Assembly: GCA_020137815.1 (NCBI GenBank)
Contig: CM035354.1
Coordinates: 5,639,423-5,703,422 of the forward strand
Source of the DNA: Hormiphora californensis
Taxonomy: Eukaryota; Ctenophora; Tentaculata; Cydippida; Pleurobrachiidae
Direction: 5' to 3'
DNA length: 64,000 nucleotides
Shown: positions 20,705 through 33,439 of the stretch, one piece after another
How the letters are laid out: every line of letters begins with the position of its first letter
How positions within the stretch are numbered: the first letter of the stretch is position 1
Notes under the pieces: model-generated
What the model was told of the DNA's origin: nothing
Databases searched by the model: none
The model's input: the letters and a program-made list of their open reading frames with translations, nothing else
Made by a program: the position numbers and the translations under genes

Positions 20705-21332
20705 AGGGAAATCATACGACTCTTACTGCAGTTAGCGACAATCGAGAAAACAGACAGCATAACTCTTTTAAGCGACAGTGCTGTGTAATTTCTCAAAACT
20801 CTTATTCTTAGTGAGCAACAGGGAAAAGAATTGGGGAGAGAAAGTGAGAGACAGGGTGCCCCCTTGAGAGAGATTATATCGCGCGGCGCATTGGCACGTG
20901 CGGTTTCGGCGCTGGCAGGCTTTTACATGTTGCAACATGTAAAAGCCTGCCAGCGCCCAAACCGCACGTGCCAGGGCGCCGCGCGTTACTATCTTGCTCT
21001 CTCTCACTCACTAGCTGCATTCTGATTGGCTGTTATCGATCACATGTACGCAGTCACAGGCTATCCCTGTGCACTAGGACTTATCACGTGACCTTTCACG
21101 TGACCAGATTCTGTGATCCCCGGTCAGTTAAGAGTTTTAAGAGTTTATACGTCGCTAAGTAGCGGCGCTTACCACACAAGAGAATGGAATCACCATTCTC
21201 TTACTCTTGATATCTCTTACAAGAAAATAAGAGTTATTTTGGAAAACAGTCAGCACCTGTCGCTTACTCCAGTAAGCGATTGCGAAATCAATCAGCACCT
21301 GCTAACTTCAGTAAGAGTCGTATGATATCCCT
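20705..21332. mobile_element. 628-bp inverted-repeat transposon with long internal palindrome
   Basis: The outer ends match for about 32 bp (AGGGAAATCATACGACTCTT at the left, its near-complement at the right). A near-perfect internal palindrome spans 20881-20985, with CACGTGCGGTTT...AAACCGCACGTG arms around TGTTGCAACA. Further short repeats (GTCGCTTACTCCAGTAAGCGA) lie near the right end. No transposase frame is present. Its right end abuts the transporter gene's stop codon. Confidence 0.85.
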
Positions 21333-24300
21333 CATTCAAACTGTTTGGCGTCCCTGACCCTTTCTTTCAGAATAGGTTCTGAGTGTGCAAGAACGGGCCT
21401 GGCACACTGCACGCTGGAAATTAAATACAAATGATAGTAACCTGCTGTAAACATTCAGATTGTACTGCTGCAGGATGTTGCTAAGGATAGTTCCAAGGCA
21501 GTTCCCCAGCTGACCCACTGCAGCTAGGTAACCAACCCCAGTGCACCGCAATGAAGTAGGGTAATACTCGATCTAAACAAGAATGGTTAGAACCATTGGT
21601 TATCTGAACTGAATCATATTGGTTATAATCACTGAAGCTATATATGATTGTTCAAATTGAGATGATAAATATACAAATAAAATACCATGTATAACCAGGA
21701 CAGGGAGTAGACGGCTCCTACGACAGTGTTGAATGCAAGTGTAGTTGTCGCCAGAAGAAAGGTCGAGTTGACAAACTTGCACATCAGAAACAGCAAACCT
21801 AAAAGTAGCAAACACATTGTACCACGTTGTAACTAAAACCAAAGAGCGATCTAGAAGAATAATATTGTGATTACATGCACTTTCTATACCAAGGTTCGCC
21901 CCAGTTACCATTAATGAATGTGATGTAAAATGCAAGATGAATGAAAGCATCCTTGCGGGTAGTGTATTGAGCGAGAAGAATTCCTATCGCAAATCCGGGT
22001 AAGTAGAGGATATTTCTAATCGCATTAAACACGTGGTACTCTGTGCTTTTGTTGTGGTACGTTTCGTCATCTTTACAACCTGAATAGAAGAAGATGGACT
22101 CTGTAAAAAATGAAAAAAAGTGATGTTTCTACGATCGCTATTTGTTTCATTACTTGTACAGATCATCAGGAATCGCCAAATTCAGTGCAACAGTATACTG
22201 TATACTGTACTTATTACTTACTCAGGGTAGGATGGACTGATTTGCACGTGTAAAGTTGTCCATCGGGACAGGTCTGGTTCTTGGGTAACAGCACTGCACT
22301 CTCATTGACACACTTTTTAGTACTTATATCACAGCATGTCCTGTTCAGAAGGTCCTGTGGATTACATCCGACCAGTTTGCTATCACAGTGCTGATCGTCC
22401 GGACTCCATGGTGTACCTAGGGGTGGGCACGTATAAACTTGACACTATGTTCTCAGTAGTAGACTGTGCACGTGTAAACACAGAAGTAAATAGCACCAAT
22501 ATTGATTGATATTATCCTGACCTGTTGATGTAATGTCAGTGCCACAGTTGCAGCGGTTTGTTAGAAGCTGTTCTGTTAGCACGTGGGAGGCAAAGTATTG
22601 GACGTTGCACACAAACAGGAACGCTGTCAGCAACACTGTCGTCCTGAAAATATATGTTTCTTATTAAAATCCCTGAACGTGACCTGTCATATACTACTGA
22701 CACAACTTTAGTGCAATTAATACCCCTGAATTGGTCGGTAGAAAAGCTTGGGTAGGAGAAATCCTCTGATTGGTGGTGGAGGATTAGAACTCAATTCCAG
22801 GGAGGATAACGATATCCTTAACTTGTCTCCAACATTGTGTTCCAACATCCTTAATGCCTCGTACTTAGCTTTCTTGTCGTTACCTTGTTAAAAACGGTCA
22901 AGTAATGGATCGGCATGCAGTATAAATGATTCTTTTGCCATGTTTCCTTGCTGAGTACTCAACAAATGTTTCCTGTATGGCGGTGCCACACAGTGGGTAA
23001 TTATGCCGCTTGATGGTCGTTTAGCAAATATAGGAAAATCTACTGTGAAATTGGCCTGTTTACAAAATCTGGAATAGAAACAATCCTTGTGTTTTAATAG
23101 AAAATTCCAAAAATTGTCTTTTTATTTCAAAAAATGAAACTCGGGAAGCTTGAGCATAAATGTTTGATATTAAATATACTTTTAAGCCATAAAACTATCT
23201 AGTGATCCTTAAAAAGTACATAATCCCCTAAATTAGTTGTATTTCTAGCTGTTGTGCACCCAGTTTTATTAAAACTAAAACATTTGTTTTATTAATAATG
23301 CAGTGTAGCGGTGAATAGCGGTACATAATTTTTGTTGCAGGATACTCGGAAGGGTCTATATTAACACGTGTAACCCTTGAATTTTCCGCCTAATGACGCC
23401 CAAACTACTATTTTTACTCTTATTTTCGTAAAAATAGGGTAATTTTACTATGCAAACAGAAATGTTCACCGCCTATGAACGGAAAATCCAATTACCATGT
23501 ATACTAAAAAGCATTGAAAAGACAAAATTATGATGAGTATGGTTAACATCTAGTTTGTCAGAGATAACAAACATATAATGTAAGAAAAAAATCTGAAAAT
23601 TGATAAACTTGACTGCCAAAATTGATTTAATTGCCAGAATTCAAGTTTGCGCATATTGTTTTATTCATAACATAGGCATATCTTAATATTTTTTGATGCG
23701 GTTTTTTGTACTGGCTAGACCTAACAATTCTTTGTCCTACACTGACTGTACACCGCGGCCTCGCGTAGCCGCACCGGGCCTTCGGCCCGGTGCGGAGAGG
23801 AGGGTCTCATATGAGACAAACAATTCTCTATTGGGTAGCAAATTTGCAGCGAAATCGATTTTTTTCCCTAAACAACCATCGTTACCCACTGTGTGCCATT
23901 CTCAAAGTGCGCTCAGATGAGGTCGCGGTGCCAGACAGTCTGTTTCAGTATTTTAATTGTAAAACGAAAAGAGATGAACTCGATAATATAATACCCATGA
24001 GAACCAGCTGTCTAGACAGTCCCAAGTTAGTTAAGAAATAGTTAAGCTATCAGACAAGTTGTCAAACTGCTGACCACGTGCAAAATATTTTAAAGAGATA
24101 TGCAAATGCTTTATTATAACCAAATATTAACTGACCCATTGCTGCTGTGTATCGGGGTGACTCTGGCGATACGAAAAGTAGTACAACAGCTGCTACTGTC
24201 GGTATCATCAAGAGCCCCCAGGGGAGCCTCCATAACTTCCACTGGCCCTGAAAAGGAAAGCCTTTAGCAATAGACAGAACTCCACATCTAGGCTGCCAAT

Positions 24301-25942
24301 ATATCAAGTTTGATATGTCTCGCAGGTTAACAATTTTATCTGTGAATTGTTATTGGTTGCCATGGTTACATACATGATACAGCGGCATCAGTGTGAATGG
24401 AATTATAAAGGAGCATATTGAGTAAACTGCAAATGATAGCAGGAGTGTGATGTAGCGCTGTTTCGTCGACGACATTTCCATCACGAACACCGACATAATC
24501 TGGAAAAGCGAGAATTCTTAGCGTTAAAGTGATACTGATAGCGCAATAGCACCAGCTCAGAGTTTTTGGCATCAAAGATATCGATAAAGGATCGCTCTCT
24601 GACCTCTGTTAAAAAATTCGTTTCACAAGTTAAGGGTAAAATAGAGTAACGGGTAAAACCGGTTACACTTACAGGTGAGACAGCTCCAATAAGCATGGTA
24701 AACAAGGTGTAGAAGACGGCCATGACAGCTGCGTTGGAGGTGGAAACGATCACCACTATCACTATGTTCATTGATAAGAGGCATACAAATGATACCATAC
24801 GTCTCCCAAACATGTCACCCAACACTCCTGCAGTACCAATCATAATTTAGACCTAGTATCTAATCAATATAATGATCTAATATTTAAACATTAATTAAAA
24901 ATATATAAAAGAAAGTTGCTCGATGTATTACCTCCCATCATTGATCCCAGGATTGACCCGAGAAATCCAATGGATGCAAAGTGGTTCTGTTGTGAGTCAG
25001 ATGCATCAAATCTGCAAGGAATGGCACGGGATTAGGCTAATTAAACAACACATTAAAAAGGCAATTGGATTAGCCAATGTTTACTTACTGACACTCAAAA
25101 ATAGGACCGAAGCCGTCAGGAACGCCATCTAGAAAACATTTAAGGACAATGGTCATTGCAGCAGCGATGAACGGAATAATTTGGTATCTCCCTGAAACAT
25201 GGAAACAAAATATAAGTATGTTTAACAAACTATCCCGTAGGTCACCTACTGGATGTTCTGTACACCTACAGTAGGTTTTCAGAACAGTTATCATTACCTA
25301 GTCCTGCCTTTGTCATAGCGTCGTTGATGGTTATCGTATCATAATCGTTTCCGTGGTCACTGTTGCTTATACTCGATGTGCTAACTCCTAAAAGCTGGTG
25401 TTCCACACTCAGAGCGCTTTGTTTTACTTTCACTGGCTCTTTCTTCGCAACAGCAGATACCGGTGAAGGTGGTGATTCAACCGTCACAGAGAGTTCCTTC
25501 CTATTCTCGGCAGTATTTTGATCTTCGTTGTTACCAGCGGAAACATGGGACAGTACATAAGTTTCCGGATATTCTTTGATTTTCTCCCTCCTCGTTTCTC
25601 GGCCGTCTGGCTTTGCTGAAAATGGAGGTGCTACTATCCCTGAGGCTCCTCACTGCGAAGTGGTGAAGGTTTCACTGCAAGGGCCGGAAGTTCATTTCGG
25701 CGTTTTCCGTTGGGAGAAATCTTTGGAAGTTCTCTGTGGAGCAAGGCAGCGGATGCTCCGCTGGGCGTGGATCGGAACAACTCAGATTCAACAGTATCTG
25801 TCCGAGATGGACCGGGTTGCGGTGGTATAGGAAGCACCCTGTCCTGGGCCGAATACTCCGGGGAGAGCGGGTCTGTCATGGCGCTAAGAACAGCTCTGGC
25901 AGAAACCCTTCCTAGACTCTTATTTGGCTGATCGGAGTCCAT
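21332..25942 (-). CDS. SV2-like major facilitator transporter
   Basis: MFS membrane carriers of the SV2/SVOP/SLC22 group move small molecules across the plasma or vesicle membrane. Thirteen exons on the minus strand keep phase throughout: 25298-25942, 25089-25191, 24932-25011, 24673-24827, 24374-24499, 24136-24247, 22724-22883, 22522-22643, 22222-22416, 21909-22079, 21686-21798, 21442-21572 and 21332-21413. They predict about 731 residues, close to SV2 (about 740). Features: long disordered N-terminus; DTITINDAMTKAGLG before TM1, recalling the SV2 entry motif; GVLGDMFGRR after TM2; VSPESPRY after TM6; a Cys-rich glycosylatable loop (NRTCCD, NQTCPDG) between TM7 and TM8, where SV2 has its luminal domain; and EYYPTSLRCTGVG before TM11. 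TM12 is not seen: the frame ends in a short hydrophilic tail. The first exon is one base short (frame break near 25625). The start ATG at 25942 is tentative. Confidence 0.88.
23732..23817. mobile_element. dispersed GC-rich hairpin repeat, copy B (inverted)
   Basis: Reverse-orientation copy of the repeat at 8951-9050, with the same 23-nt hairpin (23771-23793), the same TGTACAGTCAGTGTAGGAC end and the same GAGACCCTCCTC end. It lies in the transporter intron between 22884 and 24135. Confidence 0.75.
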
Positions 25943-26311
25943 AAGCACCTGTATACGCGGAATGATCGCTGCCACTACATCATAAAATGTACTGAAAAAT
26001 GTGGTATAATGTTTTAAGCACCTTTTAATTGGCATACGGGGGGAAATTAAGATCACAGAAAGTGCGGTCAGAATAAAACACACGGAGATTCACGCAAAAG
26101 GAGAATCAAAACGAAACTTTGTGGTGCTCAGAAAAATAATGGGCAGTGTTGATGTGTATCAGTGCGGTACAGCAAAAGGGCAAAAGAGAAAACCAATTTA
26201 CTTCAAAGGTACATTGATTTTCAGGACATGATAGACAGCTAAAGCTGGCGAGACAAGGGCACTCGATGGCAACACTTTTCTGTCACTCAATTCAATGAAC
26301 AACATTATTTC

Positions 26312-26455
<144 letters not shown>

Positions 26456-27110
26456 GCTCGTTCTCTCTTTCTTTCTCCTTTCAACTCTCGTTTTCCCTCT
26501 TTCTCTGGCTACCTATCATTTCTATATGAGCAACCCAGATTTTCCTGTCACCTGTGTACAACTGCACAGCTGCCACTGTATACACTCTCCCCTAATTCAC
26601 CTGAATGTTGGCGAGGGACTAGGCCTGATGACGATCGGCCATTGTGGCCACTCTCTCTTCTGCTGGCATTGCTCTGTCATTGTGAAACAATATGGGCGAT
26701 GAGACTGGGCTATTAGACAAGCGATATGGTATAACTAGATAATGGCCAGGTAGAAACTAAACGCGAACAGACACACTCCACACACCGGTGTGTACATCTG
26801 ATGTAGGTACAGCGGGAACTCTGCTCAGGGCACAAAAAAGTCTTCAATGGGTAAGTTTACCCAAAAGAAGACAAAAGCTTAGTCTGAGGTAAATAGCTCT
26901 GGATGAGCTTCCTACAGCAGTCAGTGGTGTATATCACTGCAGGAGCTAGAAGGCTTTGAAACACAATCCACTAATCTTCGCCTACTGAGGCAGGAATGTT
27001 GTTGTTTAGCCATTATACCCACACACACACACACACACACGTCACACACAGAGGACGCAGAGGTGCTAATAAGAAAAAGTCAGACCGCCATAAATCACGC
27101 CCTGGCTTCA

Positions 27111-27134
27111 CCCCCCCCCCCCCCCCCCCCCCCC
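27111..27134. repeat. poly(C) run of 24
   Basis: Uninterrupted cytosines. The true length is unreliable, as homopolymers are error-prone. Confidence 0.8.
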
Positions 27135-28582
27135 GCAAACACACATCTGACTTTGAGTAGCTCTCTTTGAAGAAAAACAAAAGTCAAAGACAAACGTGAA
27201 TTAACTGAGCAAGGATAAATTTGTATTCCTACCCAAGAATAACCAAAAACTGCAGAAAGTATAGCTCCAACAAGCTGCTGACTAGTAAAAGGTAGGTTAT
27301 GATGTGGATGGTAGATAAGCAGCTGTTAGGTGCTCCCTTCTGGGTGTTTTTCTCTCTCAGCTCTCTATATGCTGAATAATTTGCCCCCTCTTTCTCGCGT
27401 GGACGAACTCGAAAAGCCTCTCAGGTTACAAACACATAGGTGCAATCGATTTTAGCAGAAATTGATTTTCGCATATATGCTTTAATATCAAGTATGTTGG
27501 TTTGAAGATGAGATGTAGAACACTGACCAGCTTCACAGTGGATTGGAGGCGAAGTGACGAGTTAGATAGCTTTACGAAGAAATCCTACTGAGAGTGTTTA
27601 GTCTAGTTAGATGAGAAGTGAAGGGAAATATCGAGTGATATACAGGGTATTGGGAGAAGATATATCTTCTTATATATAACAAAAAAAGTAGGCTGATGAA
27701 CTTCTCTTTCATTAATCAGTTACAACAGTAACCTAAGTTGCAAATAACAGACAAGCAAAGCCAATGATAAACTTATGATACGTTATTGAACTTCAACATA
27801 AATTCAGTGTTGAACAAACATCTTATATTTCTTATTTGTATCAACATACTGGAGTTTTTGTAGCCTGATGAATGATATGCGTGGCAGGCGGATATGGCTA
27901 AAATGTACACTTCCAAAATGATGCATTTCCCTCATGACTTGGAGCCATGAGGGAATTGTAAACAAAACTTTAGTTAGGACGGTCCGTTTGCTATCTCCAC
28001 CCTTCTCTATCTTTCTCTCTCTCTAGCTCTCTCTCTCTATCTCTCTTACTCTCTATCTCTTACTCAAAATACATATTCGTAATATTCACTTATATGGTTT
28101 AGCACATAACAATCCCTATACATTATGAGGAAAGCGAATCGGTTAGTGTGCATAAAAGATAATATTGTTACATTTAGGCCCTCGATATACGCTGTAATGA
28201 TTCTAAATTCTCCGACGTTGATCTTCTCGCCCTCGATTAATCAATCAACACAGTATCAAAACAGTGAATGTGAATAGCGAAAATACGAGCCTGCCGAGCG
28301 GAACGTAAAGATTTGATCCTATACAGACGTGAATAAAGAGAGGCGAGACTGGAGCTACATGTAAGAAATAAAAAGTTGAGACAGGGAGGGAGGATATACA
28401 CCAAGAGTGGGATCACAGAGTGTGTTAAATATGACACTGCACTGCTTCTGCCATCTGTCGCTGAATATTTACAAGTATGTGTGTACGGAACATAAACGCA
28501 ATGTTTTAATTTCACCGATTATAATTCCATACAATGTGAGCTAATCTTGACATTTGAAAATCTGTGGGCTGAAAAGTTAGTA

Positions 28583-28757
28583 CAGTCGGACCCCGATTTA
28601 GTGGCCCCCGATTTAGTGGCACCCCGATTTAGTGGCAGGATTTTTTTTCCCGATATAGGAAATTAACATTATTTGACCCCGATTTAGTGGCACCCCGATT
28701 TAGTGGCAGGATTTTTTCCCCCGAGGCCAAGGATGCCACTAAATCAGGGTCCGACTG
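28583..28757. mobile_element. 175-bp MITE of Tc1/mariner-pogo type
   Basis: The ends are CAGTCGGACCC and GGGTCCGACTG, with TA before the left end. The CAG start and TA flank fit the Tc1/mariner-pogo group. The inside is five or so copies of CCCGATTTAGTGGC, the last one inverted (GCCACTAAATCAGGG), so the terminal repeat has been internally amplified. The right flank reads TTTA instead of a clean TA. Confidence 0.8.
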
Positions 28758-30097
28758 TTTATTCGATCACAATACCAGGCAACAGGTGGAAAAAGAAAAT
28801 ATTACTACAAAAAAAAAGAATTTCAGACACTCTTTAGTCTTTCTCTCATTCCCTCACTCTCTTTCTCTCTGCCTCACTCCCTCTGCCTATCCCCTCTTTC
28901 TCTCTTTCTCCCTCTTACAACTTACTCACTTTACGATTTACCATCATTTCAAAGACATTTGTGGTTTTTAGATTTCTTTGAGCCATGGTATCATCATCAT
29001 ACGTTACATGTGTTGCTGCTCTATAATGATCAAGGCACTGATAGCTAGAGGGTCGCCTCTAGAGGACAGTATTTAACTACCATATATACTCTTTGAGTCA
29101 GAATTAAATTGTGAGTAGATGGCTGAGAAAGGAATAATGCAACAAGCCACACTACCCACAACTATACAACTGCATCATAGTTATTATATATAATCTAAAT
29201 CTTTCCAGCAAACATTATAAGAATGAAAAGCTTGTTTACTGAAATTTGAAAATATGAGCCTTTGTTCGACGTTCGTTATTGCTAGCGAAAAAAACAACGA
29301 AGAATAATGACTGAAAAAATATAGTGCAGGTGTTGAAACTAAACTCCATCTCTCTTTTTTCACCCCTCCCTCTTTTTCTTTTCATTCCCTCTCTCCCCTC
29401 TTTCTTTTTCTCTCCATTCGCTCTTTTTCTCACTATCTTGTTCCACTCTATTACTGTCTAACTCCCTGTTTCTTTCATCTCTTTTGATCATTTTCTGTCA
29501 GCTTGCTCTTGGAGACAACAGAGATATAATATATACGTGAGTAGTGGACGCTTTCTGAATTTGTTGATTAAGTAGTTCTCTCACTTTCTCTTTATCCGTC
29601 TTTCTCTCATTCTATTTACTCTTTGGATCTCACGTGTGTTTATCATATGTCCCTACTCTTTCATCCAATTTCATTCTCCGTACAGGCATCGCCGTATCTA
29701 TCCTTTATACGTTCATTCTCCATCTAATAAACAGCAAGTCTTTCTCCGACAGTGCTGCAGTGTGCACTCAAATCAGGACAGTGCACTCAGTAACTGAACA
29801 GGTCGGTGCAGCTAGACACTAGACAGCAACAAATAAAGTCTTTGGGTTGTCATTGGAATTGTATGAGTCAGCTTTAGAACAGTAAATCGATTGTGACGAC
29901 AAGTTGTGGAAAACTTAAACGTATAGTAACACTAACGAGAAATGTACGACTGCACTAAATTGAGAGAAAAAAGTGGAAAATTAACATCTTGTGTTTTGGG
30001 ACTGTAAAACTAAAATGGGCAATTCAGTTACTTAATAATAGTAGAGTGATATAATATAGAGTCAAGTACATTCCAGCTGATATAACAGATATTATCT
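28758..30097. other. intergenic, nothing recognised
   Basis: CT-rich and AG-rich patches (28845-28920, 29345-29430) but no supported exon. Confidence 0.5.
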
Positions 30098-31241
30098 GGG
30101 GCTCTTCGACGAAACTTTAAGCACACTTAAAAACGTTGCGTAACTCTCCTTTCACACCTTCTAATTGATTTTCACACCCCTTAAGCATGGTTTGTGTCGA
30201 CGAAACTTTTTAGGAATCTTGCTTAGTGAAAATTGAGGGGTAGTAAGTGAAGTTTTACACAAGCTCTCCAAACCTTGCGTAACTCCCTAATCACGTGGTA
30301 AAATCACGTGATTTGGGCCAAATTGAAGCGACAATGACGTCATAGTTCACGCAATATCTCACTCAAATATTGAGTAAAGTGAAGTTTGTTAAGTCTCCTC
30401 CAGAGGAGACTTAATGGTAGACAAGACAGCGCTGGCAAGTAAAAGATGCTACAAAACAGTGAATATTTTGCTTCTCGCATGTAGAAAGAAGATAAAATGG
30501 CACTCCTTGTCCTCTAGTTAGCTATCTCTACTCAACCACAATATTGAGGCACTAGTTTGGGGTTTCAGCCAAGCCCATGCTGCATACACCATCTGTATTA
30601 GACTCTCACAGATGTGGATGAACTCAGTTGTTTTCCTTCTGGCAGGGCAAGATGAACAGAGAACTACTACTATAATACTTTCACTGTTTATCTCTTCATC
30701 TAGCAGCCTATCTATTCATACATCTCACCGGGCCTAAATAATATTGCAAGTTATGAGTGTATAGGTTTATTGATTTTTCATAATGATTAATGAACAATCA
30801 ATGTTAGATCTCTATTTGTCTGCTATAACATGCATTGTCAGCTACTGTTATAAGAGTACACAGAGCTTTGAAGATTTGAAATTTCTTGAATCTTGAGAAA
30901 TGGAAGTCAAACTTCTTCACCCCCAATCTGGTGTGATATCTCGCTAACACTATTGGCTGGTGAACCCAACACGTGACCAAATTGACGCCTGTGTAAACCC
31001 ATGTAATGGAAATCCTATCACGTGTCCAGTTTCGATCCCCTGATTGGTTTTCTACACCCATACACGAGGGGTGATCCGGGGCTTCACGTGGTATACACGT
31101 GGTTCACACCAAGGACCTAAAGTGAAGTTTTGGAAAGCGTTCGACGACACCCCTCTCGAGACAAGTCTGAAAAATTTTCCTTGTGTAACTCTAAAGAGAG
31201 CTTATTTATTAAGTGTGCTTAAAGTTTCGTCGAAGAGCCCC
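30098..31241. mobile_element. 1.14-kb non-autonomous DNA transposon
   Basis: Perfect terminal inverted repeats of about 31 bp begin GGGGCTCTTCGACGAAACTT (30098-30128) and end with the complement (31211-31241). The interior has degraded partial copies of the same motif (TCGACGAAACTTT near 30197; CGTTCGACGACACCCCTC near 31140) and several CACGTG sites. No transposase motif is visible. I could not fix a target duplication. Confidence 0.85.
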
Positions 31242-31577
31242 TGACCCGGTTACACAACAATATGAAACCACATAGCTGGGGAAGGGATTGCATGACAACG
31301 AGAGAGTGAGTTGGAGAGAGTGAGAGAGAGAGAGAGAGATGTTATTGTTTCCATGGTTACCAGTGAAGATAGAGAACACTTTGAATAACACTTATTTTTA
31401 ATGTTTGGACATCAACTGTGGATGATATTATAAGGCTACAAAAGAAGTATTTCAATAGAATCAACAGTTTTGATTGATTTTTATTATATATATGCAGTGG
31501 CTCCACTATTAAATGGCTGGCTTAAAGAGTTGAAAGGTAGCAGCCTACCGAGGTATCTCTCTCTCACTCTCTCTCTC

Positions 31578-31641
<64 letters not shown>

Positions 31642-32286
31642 ACTCTCACTCTCTATCTCTCACTCCGAATGAGTACACAAGCTCCCCTTGAATGATGTTT
31701 TTAACGATATTAAACGCGTTATATGGAGGAATGCATACACGCCCATATGTAGAAAGAACTTTGAAAGACGGGGGAAGTAATAAAGTGGATGTTGCAAATT
31801 TGTCTCAATCCCTTAAAATCTGCCATGGCGTGATTTCTTTCTCCAATTAGTCGGTGCCCTACTACTACTGCACTTGTCGAATAACTTCCTTTCTCTCCCT
31901 TCGAGACGAATGTCGAATAATCCTCCTAATCCTTTCTCTAGGATAAGTAAGAAAGGGAAGTTTCCTGATGCCATGGGAAGATGAGGAAGAAGGTACAAAC
32001 GTGTAAACTATGTGATCAAGTTACCGCTAACGACTACTTTTACCATATAATACTAACCATCTATACCCGTCCTCTCCACTCTCTTCCCTATAACCAAAAA
32101 AATAATATACGGGGATCTCATCAATGTGTTGACCATGATAAATTACTTGTTTTTAGTAAACTATCTTCATTTATTTTAAACAAACGTTAAAGGAGAAAAA
32201 ATAATAAAACATGTTGCAACAACAAACAACCTTGCGAAGAAAACGTTTGACTATCAAAAGCAACTAAAGCGCCTCGTTTTTCACAC
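31242..32286. other. intergenic with (TC)n
   Basis: (TC)n occupies 31555-31666; the remainder has no supported exon. Confidence 0.55.
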
Positions 32287-33424
32287 ATATATGGTCGTGT
32301 TTCATATTGATTGGTCGTTAAAAATTTTCAAAAATGAGCAAATGTTACGTTTACTCAAAAATGCAGCACTTAATCTAGTAAAAATCAGTTGATATTCCAA
32401 CCCTAGTAGTAAAAGTGTCTTTTGATCACTTTTATGTACTTTTAATTGAATTTACTCATAAATTGCGGCTCTAGGGACCAACTTTGCTAAAGCTGGCACC
32501 AATCAAACAGAGTAAAAAATATTTTCACAATTTTCTGTGTAAAATACATAAAAATGATACATATTTCTTATCCATAGCTAGGAGTAAGCGAATTACTCAT
32601 ATTGTGCGGTGTAAAAAGTGGTTGAATTGATGGAATTTTTGGAATTGCATTTAACACCCCTCTTTGGTTCCGATTTATGAGTAAAGTGATACTAAAATGT
32701 TGCAAATAAAGTGAACAACCATATTAGCTAAAGAAAACTACAAAATTTTACTCAAAAGGTGCGGTGCGGCTAAAAATAGCACAAAACTTTAACTTGCTAT
32801 AGCACCGCACTAAATGAGTAAACAGATCTGAAAGTGGTTGGATACAGTTCATATGGCCAATATCTAATGTATCTACCATGTTTTCAATCTGTTTACTCAA
32901 AAATTGCGGCTCTATTGACTGTCGGTTTAAATCAACCATATTTCAGGTCTCGTACCGCACAATATGAGTAACTGAGAGTACCAGTTATCGCCTTATCATA
33001 CTCATAATTGTTCAAAGGACATATGTGCAAAAACTTAAACATCAATTTACTCATTTTACACCTTAGGAGTAAGATTTTCGGTAGAAAATAGCTGTGAGCC
33101 GCACAATATGAGTAAATTTTTCTCAAAACCTAGCTAATCCTTTGACGAAAAATTATTTCTAATTATTCCTGAAATTTCAAAAGTTTAATCACAACTAGCA
33201 AACTATGAGAGCCCTGTGCCGCAACTTTGAACCGCACTGATGTTTTAGCCTATATCTCTGAAAGCCGTTGAATAAGAGTAACCGTTTCTTCACTAAAGTA
33301 TAGTTCAAAGTATTATGCACTTATTGCAGTATATGAGTAACCAGCCAAGCCTTTTGGTTGATTCGCAATTCTCTTCTGAAAATTTTTGGTCAAACGACCA
33401 ATCAATATGAAACACGACCATATG
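32287..33424. mobile_element. 1.14-kb AT-rich inverted-repeat element
   Basis: Terminal inverted repeats: ATGGTCGTGTTTCATATTGA at the left and the complement at the right, about 31 bp, plus an AAAATTTT block inside both. The interior carries many scattered copies of a GCACAATATGAGTAA / ACTCAAAAATTGCGGC motif in both orientations. No transposase reading frame. The right end lies about 15 bp beyond the stop codon of the EamA transporter gene (minus strand). Confidence 0.85.
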
Positions 33425-33439
33425 AATTGAAAACATGAT

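Noticed and set aside
25605-25650. 14-nt GTGAGGAGCCTCAG segment as a micro-intron in the transporter
   Set aside because: Far below any known animal intron size; a one-base error explains the frame change as well.
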